Under the pieces are notes generated by a model that saw nothing but the letters and a program-made list of their open reading frames with translations, was not told the origin of the DNA and searched no databases. DNA of 6,430 bases from NCBI GenBank assembly GCA_017999215.1, contig JAGOBQ010000253.1, forward strand, positions 1 through 6,430, given 5' to 3'. Made by a program: the position numbers and the translations under genes. The DNA is from Thermoanaerobaculia bacterium (GTDB lineage: Bacteria > Acidobacteriota > Thermoanaerobaculia > UBA5066). This document shows positions 1-5,851 of the stretch, in pieces (position 1 is the stretch's first letter; each line of letters opens with the position of its first letter).

Positions 1-1828
1 GTTCCTGAAATTCAGCCCGAAGAGCCCGTCCTGGCTCGACCGCGACCGCTTCGTCCTCTCGGCGGGGCACGGCTCGATGCTCCTCTACGGCCTCCTCCAC
101 CTCTCGGGGTACGACCTGGCGCTCGAAGACCTGAAGGCGTTCCGCCAGTGGGGAAGCCGGACGCCGGGCCACCCGGAGCACGGCCTGACGCCCGGCGTCG
201 AGGTGACGACCGGCCCGCTCGGGCAGGGCGTCTCGACGGCCGTCGGCCTCGCGCTGGCCGAGCGGATGCTCGCCGCCCGTTTCAACCGCGACGGGCACGC
301 GATCGTCGACCACTTCACGTTCTCGATCGCCAGCGACGGCGACCTGATGGAAGGGGTCTCGCACGAGGCGTGCGCCCTCGCCGCGCACCTCGGCCTCGGC
401 AGGCTCGTCGTCCTCTACGACGACAACGGCATCTCGATCGACGGCCCGACGTCGCTCTCCTTCTCGGAGGACGTCCCGGCCCGCTTCGCCGCCTACGGCT
501 GGCACGTGGCGCGCGTCGACGGCCACGACCCCGACGCCGTCTCGGCGGCCATCGCGGCCGCGAAGGCGGAGGGCGGCAGGCCCTCCCTGATCGCCTGCCG
601 GACGCACATCGGCTTCGGCAGCCCGAACCGGCAGGACACCTCGAAGGCCCACGGCGAGCCGCTCGGGGCCGACGAGATCAGGCTCACGAAGGAGAAGCTC
701 GGCTGGCCCGCCGACGCGCAGTTCCTCGTCCCCGACGAGGTCCGCGCCCTCTTCGCCGCCGCGGCCGCGCGGGGCGCGAAGGCCGAAGCCGGCTGGAACG
801 CCCGTCTCGCGGCGTACCGCGCGGCGCACCCCGACCTCGCGATGGAGCTCGACCTCTTCCTCGACGGCAGGCTCCCGGACGGGTGGGAAGCGAAGCTCCC
901 GCTCTTCGGGGCGGAGAAGAAGCTCGCTACCCGCCAGGCCTCCGGCGCCGTCCTCGAGGCACTCGTCCCGGCGATCCCGACGCTCGTCGGCGGGTCGGCC
1001 GACCTGACGCCGTCGAACAACACGCGGGCGAAGGGAGCGGTCGACGTGAAGGCGGGGGAGTACGCCGGCTCGTACCTCCGTTTCGGCATCCGCGAGCACG
1101 GCATGGGGGCGATCCTGAACGGCCTCGCTCTCCACGGCTTCCGCCCCTTCGGAGGTACGTTCCTCGTCTTCGCCGACTACATGAAGGGGGCGATCCGCCT
1201 CGCGTCGCTCATGGAGCAGCCGGTCGTCTACGTCTTCACGCACGACTCGATCGGCCTCGGCGAGGACGGCCCGACCCACCAGCCGATCGAGCAGCTCGCC
1301 TCGCTCCGCGCGACCCCGGGCCTCGTCGTCTATCGCCCCGCCGACGCGAACGAGACGGCCGCCGGCTGGCGCGTCGCCCTCTCGCGGGCGCACGGCCCGA
1401 CGGCGCTCGCCCTCACGCGGCAGGGGCTCCCGGTCCTCCCGCCGAACGACGGGGCGCTGAAGGGCGGCTACGTCGTCTCCGACGCCGAGGGCTTCCGGGT
1501 GATCCTGATCGGCTCCGGCTCCGAGCTCCACCTCGCCCTCGCCGCGCAGAAGCTCCTCGCGGCCGACGGGATCGCCGCGCGGGTCGTCTCGATGCCTTCG
1601 ATCGAGCTCTTCCTCGCGCAGGACGAAGGCTGGCGCGAAAGCGTCCTCCCGCGCTCGTGCCGCGCGCGCGTCGCCGTGGAGGCGGGCGCGACGCTCTCGT
1701 GGGGCGCGATCGTCGGCCTCGACGGAACCGTGATCGGCCTCGACCGCTTCGGAGCCTCCGCCCCCTACGAGACCGTCTACGAGAACCTCGGCCTCACCGC
1801 CGAAGCCGTCGCCGCCGCCGCCCGCTAG
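1..1828 (+). CDS. tkt: Transketolase, C-terminal about 608 residues (5' end outside window)
   Basis: Transketolase is a thiamine-diphosphate enzyme that moves two-carbon ketol units between sugar phosphates in the cytosolic pentose phosphate pathway. The frame is open from base 2, and residues before the first ATG (77) already match the family (WLDRDRFVLSAGHGSMLLY). The ATG at 77 is therefore internal and about 55 N-terminal residues lie off the window, judged against a usual length near 660. Visible landmarks are GPLGQG (212-229) and the ThDP/metal motif SDGDLMEG (332-355), followed about 20 residues later by DDNGISIDG. Next come GIREHG, with the conserved catalytic Glu codon at 1094-1096, and GEDGPTHQP (1259-1285), with its active-site His. 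A C-terminal regulatory-like domain follows after LTRQGLPVLPP. The enzyme looks intact to its TAG stop. The stop lies 4 bp from a large palindrome, and the next gene is convergent. The family call is very secure. Confidence 0.97.
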   Translation, partial: FLKFSPKSPSWLDRDRFVLSAGHGSMLLYGLLHLSGYDLALEDLKAFRQWGSRTPGHPEHGLTPGVEVTTGPLGQGVSTAVGLALAERMLAARFNRDGHAIVDHFTFSIASDGDLMEGVSHEACALAAHLGLGRLVVLYDDNGISIDGPTSLSFSEDVPARFAAYGWHVARVDGHDPDAVSAAIAAAKAEGGRPSLIACRTHIGFGSPNRQDTSKAHGEPLGADEIRLTKEKLGWPADAQFLVPDEVRALFAAAAARGAKAEAGWNARLAAYRAAHPDLAMELDLFLDGRLPDGWEAKLPLFGAEKKLATRQASGAVLEALVPAIPTLVGGSADLTPSNNTRAKGAVDVKAGEYAGSYLRFGIREHGMGAILNGLALHGFRPFGGTFLVFADYMKGAIRLASLMEQPVVYVFTHDSIGLGEDGPTHQPIEQLASLRATPGLVVYRPADANETAAGWRVALSRAHGPTALALTRQGLPVLPPNDGALKGGYVVSDAEGFRVILIGSGSELHLALAAQKLLAADGIAARVVSMPSIELFLAQDEGWRESVLPRSCRARVAVEAGATLSWGAIVGLDGTVIGLDRFGASAPYETVYENLGLTAEAVAAAAR

Positions 1829-1832
1829 AGAG

Positions 1833-1900
1833 AGGGGGTCAGGTCTACCATCTACACTCTACGGATTCCCGTAGAGTGTAGATGGTAGACCTGACCCCCT
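1833..1900. repeat. Palindromic element, copy 1 (32-bp perfect arms, 4-nt loop)
   Basis: The left arm (1833-1864) and right arm (1869-1900) are perfectly complementary over 32 bp around a loop ATTC (1865-1868), checked base by base. Each arm starts at the outer end with AGGGGGTCAGG and then carries three 7-bp units: TCTACCA, TCTACAC, TCTACGG. It begins 4 bp after the transketolase stop and ends 14 bp before the stop of the convergent hydrolase gene, so transcripts from either side could form a very stable hairpin. No T-run follows on either strand, so it is not a textbook intrinsic terminator, although it could still act as a bidirectional 3'-end or mRNA-protecting structure. It is nearly identical to the element at 3418-3481. 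A REP/MITE-like mobile palindrome is the best interpretation, but no transposase is in the window to support that. Confidence 0.93.
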
Positions 1901-1923
1901 AATCTCGTGACCCCCTAATCTCG
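1892..1923. repeat. Perfect 16-bp tandem duplication at the edge of palindrome copy 1
   Basis: TGACCCCCTAATCTCG occurs at 1892-1907 and again immediately at 1908-1923. The unit combines the outer end of the palindrome (TGACCCCCT) with the last bases of the hydrolase gene (its reversed stop codon and final Asp/Arg codons). The second copy carries the stop codon in use (1915-1917); the first copy lies downstream of it and is noncoding. Either a slippage duplication after the palindrome inserted, or a trace of the insertion process itself, would give this pattern. Confidence 0.85.
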
Positions 1924-2787
1924 GAAGAACTCCAGGAGCTCGGCGTTGACCTGTTCGGGCGCGTCGGCGGGGAGCCAGTGGCTGGCGTCGGGGAACCGGA
2001 CGAGGCGGAGGTCGGGAACGAGGGCGTCCAGGCCGTCGAGGAGCTCGGGGCCGAGGTAGCGGTCCTTCTCGCCCCAGAGGACGAGGGTCGGTACGTTCTC
2101 GAGGGAACGGCGCAGGCCGGGGATGCGCGTTCCGCTGCGGACGGCCGCGCGGTAGTAGTCGATCGCCGCCGTCGCCGCGCCGGGCCGCAGGAACGCCTCG
2201 CGGTACGCCTCGATCTCCTCGGGCGAGAAGGCGCCGGGGGTGACCGGGTCGCGCCGGAGCATCCGCGCGAGGAAGCCAGCGCGGTGGCTCGTGAGGGACC
2301 GCTCGGGGAAGTACGGCAGCTGGAAGAAGAAGACGTACGACGAGCGCCTCGCCTGGGCGAGCGTGGCGAGCTTCTTCCGGAAGAGGATCGGGTGCGGCGC
2401 GTTGAGGATCGCGAGCCTCTCGACGAGGCCCGGGTGGAGCGCCGGGACGCACCAGGCGATCGCCCCGCCCCAGTCGTGGCCGACGAGGAACGTCTTCTCG
2501 TACCCGAGATGCCGGACGAGGTTCGCGACGTCGCCGGCGAGGTGCTCCATCCGGTAGCTCGAGACGCCCTTCGGCTTCTCCGAGAGGTTGTAGCCGCGCA
2601 GGTCGGGGGCGACGACGCGAAAGCCGGCCGCGGCGAGCGCGGGAAGCTGGTTTCGCCAGGCGAGCCAGAGCTCGGGGAAGCCGTGCAGGAGGAGGACGAG
2701 CGGGCCCTCTCCGGCCTCGACCCAGTGGAGCCGCAGCTCGCCGACTTTCTCTTCGCGGTGGGTCCACGGCTCCTTCGTCGGGCTCAC
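1915..2787 (-). CDS. Alpha/beta hydrolase, epoxide hydrolase type
   Basis: This 290-residue protein is a cytosolic alpha/beta-hydrolase with the signature of the epoxide hydrolase group. The oxyanion-hole motif HGFPE is at 35-39. The nucleophile elbow GHDWGG (103-108) has Asp105 as nucleophile instead of Ser. The acid is Asp242 (WGEKDRYL) and the catalytic His is His270 (DASHW). The cap region (about 130-225) offers Tyr151 (SSYVFFFQLP) and Tyr212 (IDYYRA), at the positions where epoxide hydrolases place the two lid tyrosines that activate the epoxide. The Asp-Trp-Gly-Gly elbow argues against a serine esterase; a haloalkane or haloacetate dehalogenase activity is less likely but not excluded. 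The start is GTG at 2787: an in-frame TAG lies three codons upstream and the next Met is residue 80. Length is normal and there is no signal peptide. It is transcribed divergently from the DinB-like gene. The real substrate is unknown. Confidence 0.92.
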   Translation of the reverse strand: MSPTKEPWTHREEKVGELRLHWVEAGEGPLVLLLHGFPELWLAWRNQLPALAAAGFRVVAPDLRGYNLSEKPKGVSSYRMEHLAGDVANLVRHLGYEKTFLVGHDWGGAIAWCVPALHPGLVERLAILNAPHPILFRKKLATLAQARRSSYVFFFQLPYFPERSLTSHRAGFLARMLRRDPVTPGAFSPEEIEAYREAFLRPGAATAAIDYYRAAVRSGTRIPGLRRSLENVPTLVLWGEKDRYLGPELLDGLDALVPDLRLVRFPDASHWLPADAPEQVNAELLEFFRD

Positions 2788-2834
2788 CGCGCGATGCTAA
2801 CCTCCGCCGTCCATCCGACAGAGAAGGAGATCCC
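2788..2834. promoter_or_regulatory. Short divergent control region with two start sites
   Basis: These 47 bp separate the divergent hydrolase (GTG start at 2787) and DinB-like gene (ATG at 2835), so promoters for both must lie here or inside the opposite gene. Rightward, AAGGAG (2824-2829) stands 5 bases before ATG and is a good ribosome binding site. Leftward, GGAGG (reverse of 2801-2805) lies 13 bases from GTG, which is long for a Shine-Dalgarno site. Between them TAGCAT (reverse of 2794-2799) resembles a -10 hexamer, 6 bases before the GTG; if used, the hydrolase mRNA would be leaderless. No convincing -35 box was found for either direction. Confidence 0.4.
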
Positions 2835-3410
2835 ATGAAGAAGACCGCTCTCGCGCTGCTCCTCTGCGCCGCCGCGGCGCCCCTGCTCGCGCAGGAGGCG
2901 AAGCCCGCCGCCGCGCCCGCCGTGGCTCCTGCCGACCCGGCGCTGACCGGCCTGAAGGTCGCGTGGAACCGCGTGAAGGACATCACCGTCCGCGCCGCGA
3001 AGAAGATGCCCGAAGAGAGCTACGGCTTCCAGGCGACGCCCGAGGTGAAGACGTTCGGGCAATTCGTCGGCCACCTCGCCGACTCGACGTACATGATGGC
3101 CGGCCCCGTCCTCGGCGAGACGCCGCCCGCTCCCGAGGCCGAGAAGACGAAGAAGACGAAGGCCGAGCTCGTCGCGGCGCTCGAGGACTCCTTCGCGTAC
3201 ATGGACCGCGCGTTCGCCCTCGGCGACGCCGCCGTGGCCGCTCCCGTGAAGCTCTTCGGTATGGACACGAACAAGTTCGCCGTCGTCGGCCTCGCCATCG
3301 GCCACACGTGGGAGCACTACGGGAACATGGTCACCTACATGCGAATGAAGGGGATCGTCCCGCCGTCGAGCGAGCCGCGCCCCGCCCCGCCCGCCCCCGA
3401 GAAGAAGTAG
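2835..3410 (+). CDS. Secreted DinB-fold (DinB_2-like) putative metal-binding protein
   Basis: This 191-residue protein has a typical Sec signal peptide: MKK, then a hydrophobic stretch (4-18), with likely cleavage after Ala19 (LLA before QEA). An Ala/Pro-rich linker follows to about residue 36. The mature domain (about 37-175) looks like the DinB four-helix bundle. It has a helix carrying His80 (FGQFVGHLADS) and a later helix with His157 and His161 (GHTWEHYGNMVTYMR), the spacing expected for the metal-binding His triad of this superfamily. The tail (176-191) is Pro/Glu/Lys-rich. A lipobox is absent, because Cys11 is preceded by Leu-Leu-Leu. The start is fixed by AAGGAG 5 bases upstream. Members of this fold include thiol-dependent transferases and uncharacterised proteins; a periplasmic location is expected but the reaction is unknown. 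The gene is divergent from the hydrolase and ends 7 bp before palindrome copy 2. Confidence 0.85.
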   Translation: MKKTALALLLCAAAAPLLAQEAKPAAAPAVAPADPALTGLKVAWNRVKDITVRAAKKMPEESYGFQATPEVKTFGQFVGHLADSTYMMAGPVLGETPPAPEAEKTKKTKAELVAALEDSFAYMDRAFALGDAAVAAPVKLFGMDTNKFAVVGLAIGHTWEHYGNMVTYMRMKGIVPPSSEPRPAPPAPEKK

Positions 3411-3417
3411 GAAGGAA

Positions 3418-3481
3418 GGGGTCAGGTCTACCATCTACACTCTACGGGAATTCGTAGAGTGTAGATGGTAGACCTGACCCC
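3418..3481. repeat. Palindromic element, copy 2 (29-bp perfect arms, 6-nt loop)
   Basis: The left arm (3418-3446) and right arm (3453-3481) are perfectly complementary over 29 bp around GGAATT (3447-3452). In RNA a thirtieth G-U pair (3447/3452) would leave a GAAU tetraloop. The arm sequence is that of copy 1: GGGGTCAGG followed by heptamers TCTACCA, TCTACAC, TCTACGG. Compared with the reverse complement of copy 1, the core differs by a single base (position 3452), so the two copies appear to lie in opposite orientation. It starts 7 bp after the stop of the DinB-like gene and ends 5 bp before the stop of the convergent phosphatase gene. There is no T-run, so a terminator role is possible but not shown. 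Best read as a second copy of the same REP/MITE-like element. Confidence 0.93.
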
Positions 3482-3486
3482 ACCTC

Positions 3487-3915
3487 TTAGAGGCTTTCGA
3501 GGTAGGCGGCGAAGGTCTCGTTGAAGAGGGCGCCGGGGCGGCGGCTGCGGATGCGGGCGACGGCGTCGGCGCCCTTCACCCCGCGCCGAACGAGGATCAT
3601 CCCGGCCACGAGCGCGGAGCGGTTGAAGCCCATGCCGCAGTGAGAGAGGACCCGCTGCCCGCTTTCGAGAAGCCGCGTCCCGAGCGTGGCGACGGCGTCG
3701 AGCCGCGCGAGGTCGGGGAGGTCCTCGTCGAAGATCGGGAAGTAGACGTAGAGCATGTGGTTCGGCAGGGTCGGGACGCCGTGGTCCACCTCGCCGTCGA
3801 GGTCGATCACGCAGCCGATCTTTCGGGCGAGGACCGGGCTCCAGTCCTCGATGGCCGGAGAGATGAACAGCATCTCGGCGTCGTCGATCGGGAAGAGCTC
3901 CATCTTCGGGAGCAC
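3487..3915 (-). CDS. Dual-specificity / tyrosine phosphatase-like protein
   Basis: This small 142-residue cytosolic protein has the cysteine phosphatase P-loop HCGMGFNRS at 92-100 (the HCxxGxxRS signature), giving nucleophile Cys93 and phosphate-binding Arg99. Asp63 in PIFDEDLPD (60-68) sits about 30 residues before the Cys, where the family places its general acid. The C-terminal helix segment RSRRPGALFNETFAAYL (123-139) is also typical of dual-specificity phosphatases. All catalytic residues are present, so it is probably active, but the substrate (phosphoprotein, phosphoinositide, nucleotide or sugar phosphate) cannot be read. The start is taken as GTG at 3915 because GGAGG lies 10 bases upstream; the ATG at 3903 (residue 5) lacks a comparable site. 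It follows the 68-residue ORF by 23 bp and is probably the last gene of the kdsB-pyrG unit, ending 5 bp before palindrome copy 2. Confidence 0.88.
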   Translation of the reverse strand: MLPKMELFPIDDAEMLFISPAIEDWSPVLARKIGCVIDLDGEVDHGVPTLPNHMLYVYFPIFDEDLPDLARLDAVATLGTRLLESGQRVLSHCGMGFNRSALVAGMILVRRGVKGADAVARIRSRRPGALFNETFAAYLESL

Positions 3916-3925
3916 TCTACCGCGA

Positions 3926-3930
3926 CCTCC
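3926..3930 (-). promoter_or_regulatory. Ribosome binding site deciding the GTG start of the phosphatase
   Basis: GGAGG on the minus strand lies 10 bases upstream of GTG (3915). It would be 22 bases from the next in-frame ATG (3903), which is too far, so it favours the GTG start. Confidence 0.6.
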
Positions 3931-3938
3931 GGGCGGAG

Positions 3939-4145
3939 TCAGTCCGGGGCGCTCTCGTAGTGGACGAGGCGCCGCGCGGCGTCGGCCGGGAAGGGGAGGA
4001 CGCGGCGGACGACGCGGCGCCCCTCCTCCCCGGCGAAGACGAACTCGTCTCCCACCGCGAACGCGCCGCCGGGCGCGGCCAGGTTGCCCCAGCGCTCTCC
4101 GCAGTCACCGAAGCGGAGGGACGGCTCGACGGCGCGCGGAGGCAT
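3939..4145 (-). CDS. Small 68-residue hypothetical protein downstream of pyrG
   Basis: I do not recognise this protein. It reads from ATG at 4145 to TGA at 3939-3941, beginning MPPRAVEPSLRFGDCGERWG and ending RRLVHYESAPD. Evidence that it is real: nearly every codon ends in G or C (65 of 68 by count), like its neighbours; a GGGAG site lies 8 bases before ATG; it starts 14 bp after the pyrG stop; and it ends 23 bp before the phosphatase start, so without it there would be an unexplained gap of about 240 bp in a dense operon. A GTG one codon earlier (4148) is an alternative start. There is no signal peptide or membrane segment. Alternating hydrophobic and charged residues with Gly turns (GGAFAVGDEFVFAGEEGRRVVRRVLPF, about 26-52) suggest a small beta-rich fold. 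One Cys (15) and two Trp/His-type residues give no recognisable motif. Function unknown. Confidence 0.7.
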   Translation of the reverse strand: MPPRAVEPSLRFGDCGERWGNLAAPGGAFAVGDEFVFAGEEGRRVVRRVLPFPADAARRLVHYESAPD

Positions 4146-4153
4146 CACCGGCT

Positions 4154-4158
4154 CTCCC
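4154..4158 (-). promoter_or_regulatory. Ribosome binding site of the 68-residue ORF
   Basis: GGGAG on the minus strand lies 8 bases before ATG (4145), between the pyrG stop (4160-4162) and the start. It supports translation of the small ORF, possibly coupled to termination on pyrG. Confidence 0.5.
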
Positions 4159-4159
4159 G

Positions 4160-5851
4160 TCACGCCGTCCGGCCGTTCGGGGCGGGGAGGTGGGCCGGGA
4201 CCGCGAGGTCGGGCTCGAGCGCAGCGCTCTTCTTCTCGACCCCTTCCTCGCGCGCGGCCTGGTGGGCCCGCGCCGCCCTCACGAAGTCCTTGAAGAGGGG
4301 GTGGGCCGCGGTCGGCTTCGACTTGAACTCGGGGTGGAACTGGCAGCCGAGGAACCAGGGGTGGTCCGGCAGCTCGACCATCTCGACGAACTTCCGGTCG
4401 GGCGAGACGCCGGTGACGGCGAGTCCCGCCTCGCGGAGGGCCGGGAGGAACTCCTGGTTCACCTCGTACCGGTGCCGGTGGCGCTCGTAGATGAGAGGCT
4501 CCCCGTAGGCGCGCCGCGCCGTCGAGCCCTCGGCGAGCTCGCAGGGGTACTTCCCGAGCCGCATCGTGCCGCCGAGCGCCTCGATGCCGATCAGGTCGCG
4601 CAGCTTGTAGATGACCTTGTGCGGGGCGTTCGCGTCGAACTCGGTGGAGTTCGCGTTCGCGAGGCCGCAGACGTTGCGGGCGAACTCGATGACGGCGCAC
4701 TGCATGCCGAGGCAGATGCCGAAGAACGGCACCTTCGTCTCGCGGGCGTACCGGATGGCGCGCAGCATCCCCTCGATGCCCCGGCGCCCGAAGCCGCCCG
4801 GCACGAGGACGGCGTCGGCGCGCGAGAGCGACTCGGGGTAGCCCGTCGTCTCGAGGTCCTCGGAGTCGACGTACTCGAGGCGCACCTTGACGTTGTTCTC
4901 GATGCCGCCGTGGTGGAGCGCCTCGTTCAGCGACTTGTACGAGTCGCCGAGCGCCACGTACTTGCCGACGATCGCGATCTTCACCTCGCCCGCCGGGTTC
5001 TTCCATCGGTTGACGATCCGGTCCCACTTCGTCAGGTCGCGCTCGGAGTGGGGGAGCGAGAGGTAGTCGAGGACGATCTGGTCGAACCCCTCCCGCGCGA
5101 ACGCGAGCGGGCACTCGTAGATCGTCGAGACGTCGCGGGCGGTGATGACGGCCGGCTCGTCGACGTTGCAGAAGAGCGCGATCTTCTTCTTCATCTCCTC
5201 CGGGATCGCGCGGTCGGCGCGGCAGAGGAGGATGTCGGGGCGGATGCCGATGGAGAGGAGCTCCTTGACGGAGTGCTGCGTCGGCTTCGTCTTCAGCTCG
5301 TCGGAGGCGGCGATGTAGGGGACGAGCGTCACGTGGACGTTGATCGCGTTCCCGCGGCCGACGTCCTTTCGGAACTGGCGGATCGCCTCGAGGAAGGGGA
5401 GCGACTCGATGTCGCCCACGGTCCCGCCGATCTCGACGATGACGACGTCGTTGTCGGCCGAGACGCGCCGGATGCAGTCCTTGATCTCGTCGGTGACGTG
5501 GGGGATCACCTGGACGGTCTTGCCGAGGTAGTCGCCCCGCCGCTCCTTCTCGATGACGGTCTGGTAGATCTTCCCGGCGGTGATGCTGTTCGACTTGCCC
5601 GTGATCGTGGAGGAGAAGCGCTCGTAGTGGCCGAGGTCGAGGTCGGTCTCCGCGCCGTCGTCGGTGACGAAGACCTCGCCGTGCTGGAACGGCGACATCG
5701 TCCCGGGGTCGACGTTGAGGTACGGGTCGAGCTTCTGGAGGGTGACCTTGAAGCCGCGGGCCTCGAGCAGGGCCGCGAGGGAGGCCCCCGCGATCCCCTT
5801 GCCCAGGCCCGACACGACCCCCCCGGTGACGAAAACGTATTTCGTGCTCAT
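4160..5851 (-). CDS. pyrG: CTP synthase (glutamine-hydrolysing)
   Basis: PyrG converts UTP to CTP using ATP and ammonia from glutamine, the last step of de novo pyrimidine nucleotide synthesis in the cytosol. The 563-residue protein has the complete architecture. The N-terminal amidoligase domain (1 to about 270) carries the P-loop-like GGVVSGLGKGI (10-20), the metal-binding Asp72 (ETDLDLGHYERF) and Glu140 (VEIGGTVGDIES), and the UTP/CTP region KTKPTQHSVKEL (187-198). The class I glutamine amidotransferase domain (about 290-530) carries the oxyanion PGGFG (351-355), nucleophile Cys380 (FFGICLGMQ), and His506/Glu508 (CQFHPEF). All key residues are present. The last 30-40 residues are an Ala/Pro/Glu-rich tail, making it slightly longer than the roughly 545-residue E. 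coli enzyme. ATG overlaps the kdsB stop (ATGA), with GGGAGGGGA 3 bases upstream of the start, indicating translational coupling. Confidence 0.98.
   Translation of the reverse strand: MSTKYVFVTGGVVSGLGKGIAGASLAALLEARGFKVTLQKLDPYLNVDPGTMSPFQHGEVFVTDDGAETDLDLGHYERFSSTITGKSNSITAGKIYQTVIEKERRGDYLGKTVQVIPHVTDEIKDCIRRVSADNDVVIVEIGGTVGDIESLPFLEAIRQFRKDVGRGNAINVHVTLVPYIAASDELKTKPTQHSVKELLSIGIRPDILLCRADRAIPEEMKKKIALFCNVDEPAVITARDVSTIYECPLAFAREGFDQIVLDYLSLPHSERDLTKWDRIVNRWKNPAGEVKIAIVGKYVALGDSYKSLNEALHHGGIENNVKVRLEYVDSEDLETTGYPESLSRADAVLVPGGFGRRGIEGMLRAIRYARETKVPFFGICLGMQCAVIEFARNVCGLANANSTEFDANAPHKVIYKLRDLIGIEALGGTMRLGKYPCELAEGSTARRAYGEPLIYERHRHRYEVNQEFLPALREAGLAVTGVSPDRKFVEMVELPDHPWFLGCQFHPEFKSKPTAAHPLFKDFVRAARAHQAAREEGVEKKSAALEPDLAVPAHLPAPNGRTA

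Noticed and set aside
77..79. ATG at 77 as the transketolase start
   Set aside because: Residues encoded at 2-76 match conserved transketolase sequence, so the gene begins outside the window.
148..1881. 577-codon Arg/Pro-rich open frame overlapping transketolase
   Set aside because: Out-of-frame shadow of tkt: composition is that of a shifted GC-rich frame, and it runs through the palindrome.
1833..1900. Classic Rho-independent terminator
   Set aside because: The stem is far longer than usual and no T-run follows on either strand, so it was listed as a repeat with only a possible terminator role.
2835..2900. Lipoprotein signal in the DinB-like protein (Cys11)
   Set aside because: Leu-Leu-Leu precedes the Cys, lacking the small residue a lipobox needs at -1; a standard Sec signal peptide fits better.
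1859..2986. Minus-strand open frame beginning in the DinB-like gene and ending in palindrome copy 1
   Set aside because: Out-of-frame shadow of the hydrolase. Its ending resembles the end of another shadow frame (3457 side) only because both cross the repeated palindrome.
1833..3481. CRISPR array
   Set aside because: Only two palindromes 1.5 kb apart, with genes between them; no regular short spacers and no cas genes.
5031..5038. GTCAGGTC inside pyrG as a third, partial copy of the palindromic element
   Set aside because: Only 8 bases match, there is no second arm nearby, and the bases encode conserved pyrG residues; a chance match.
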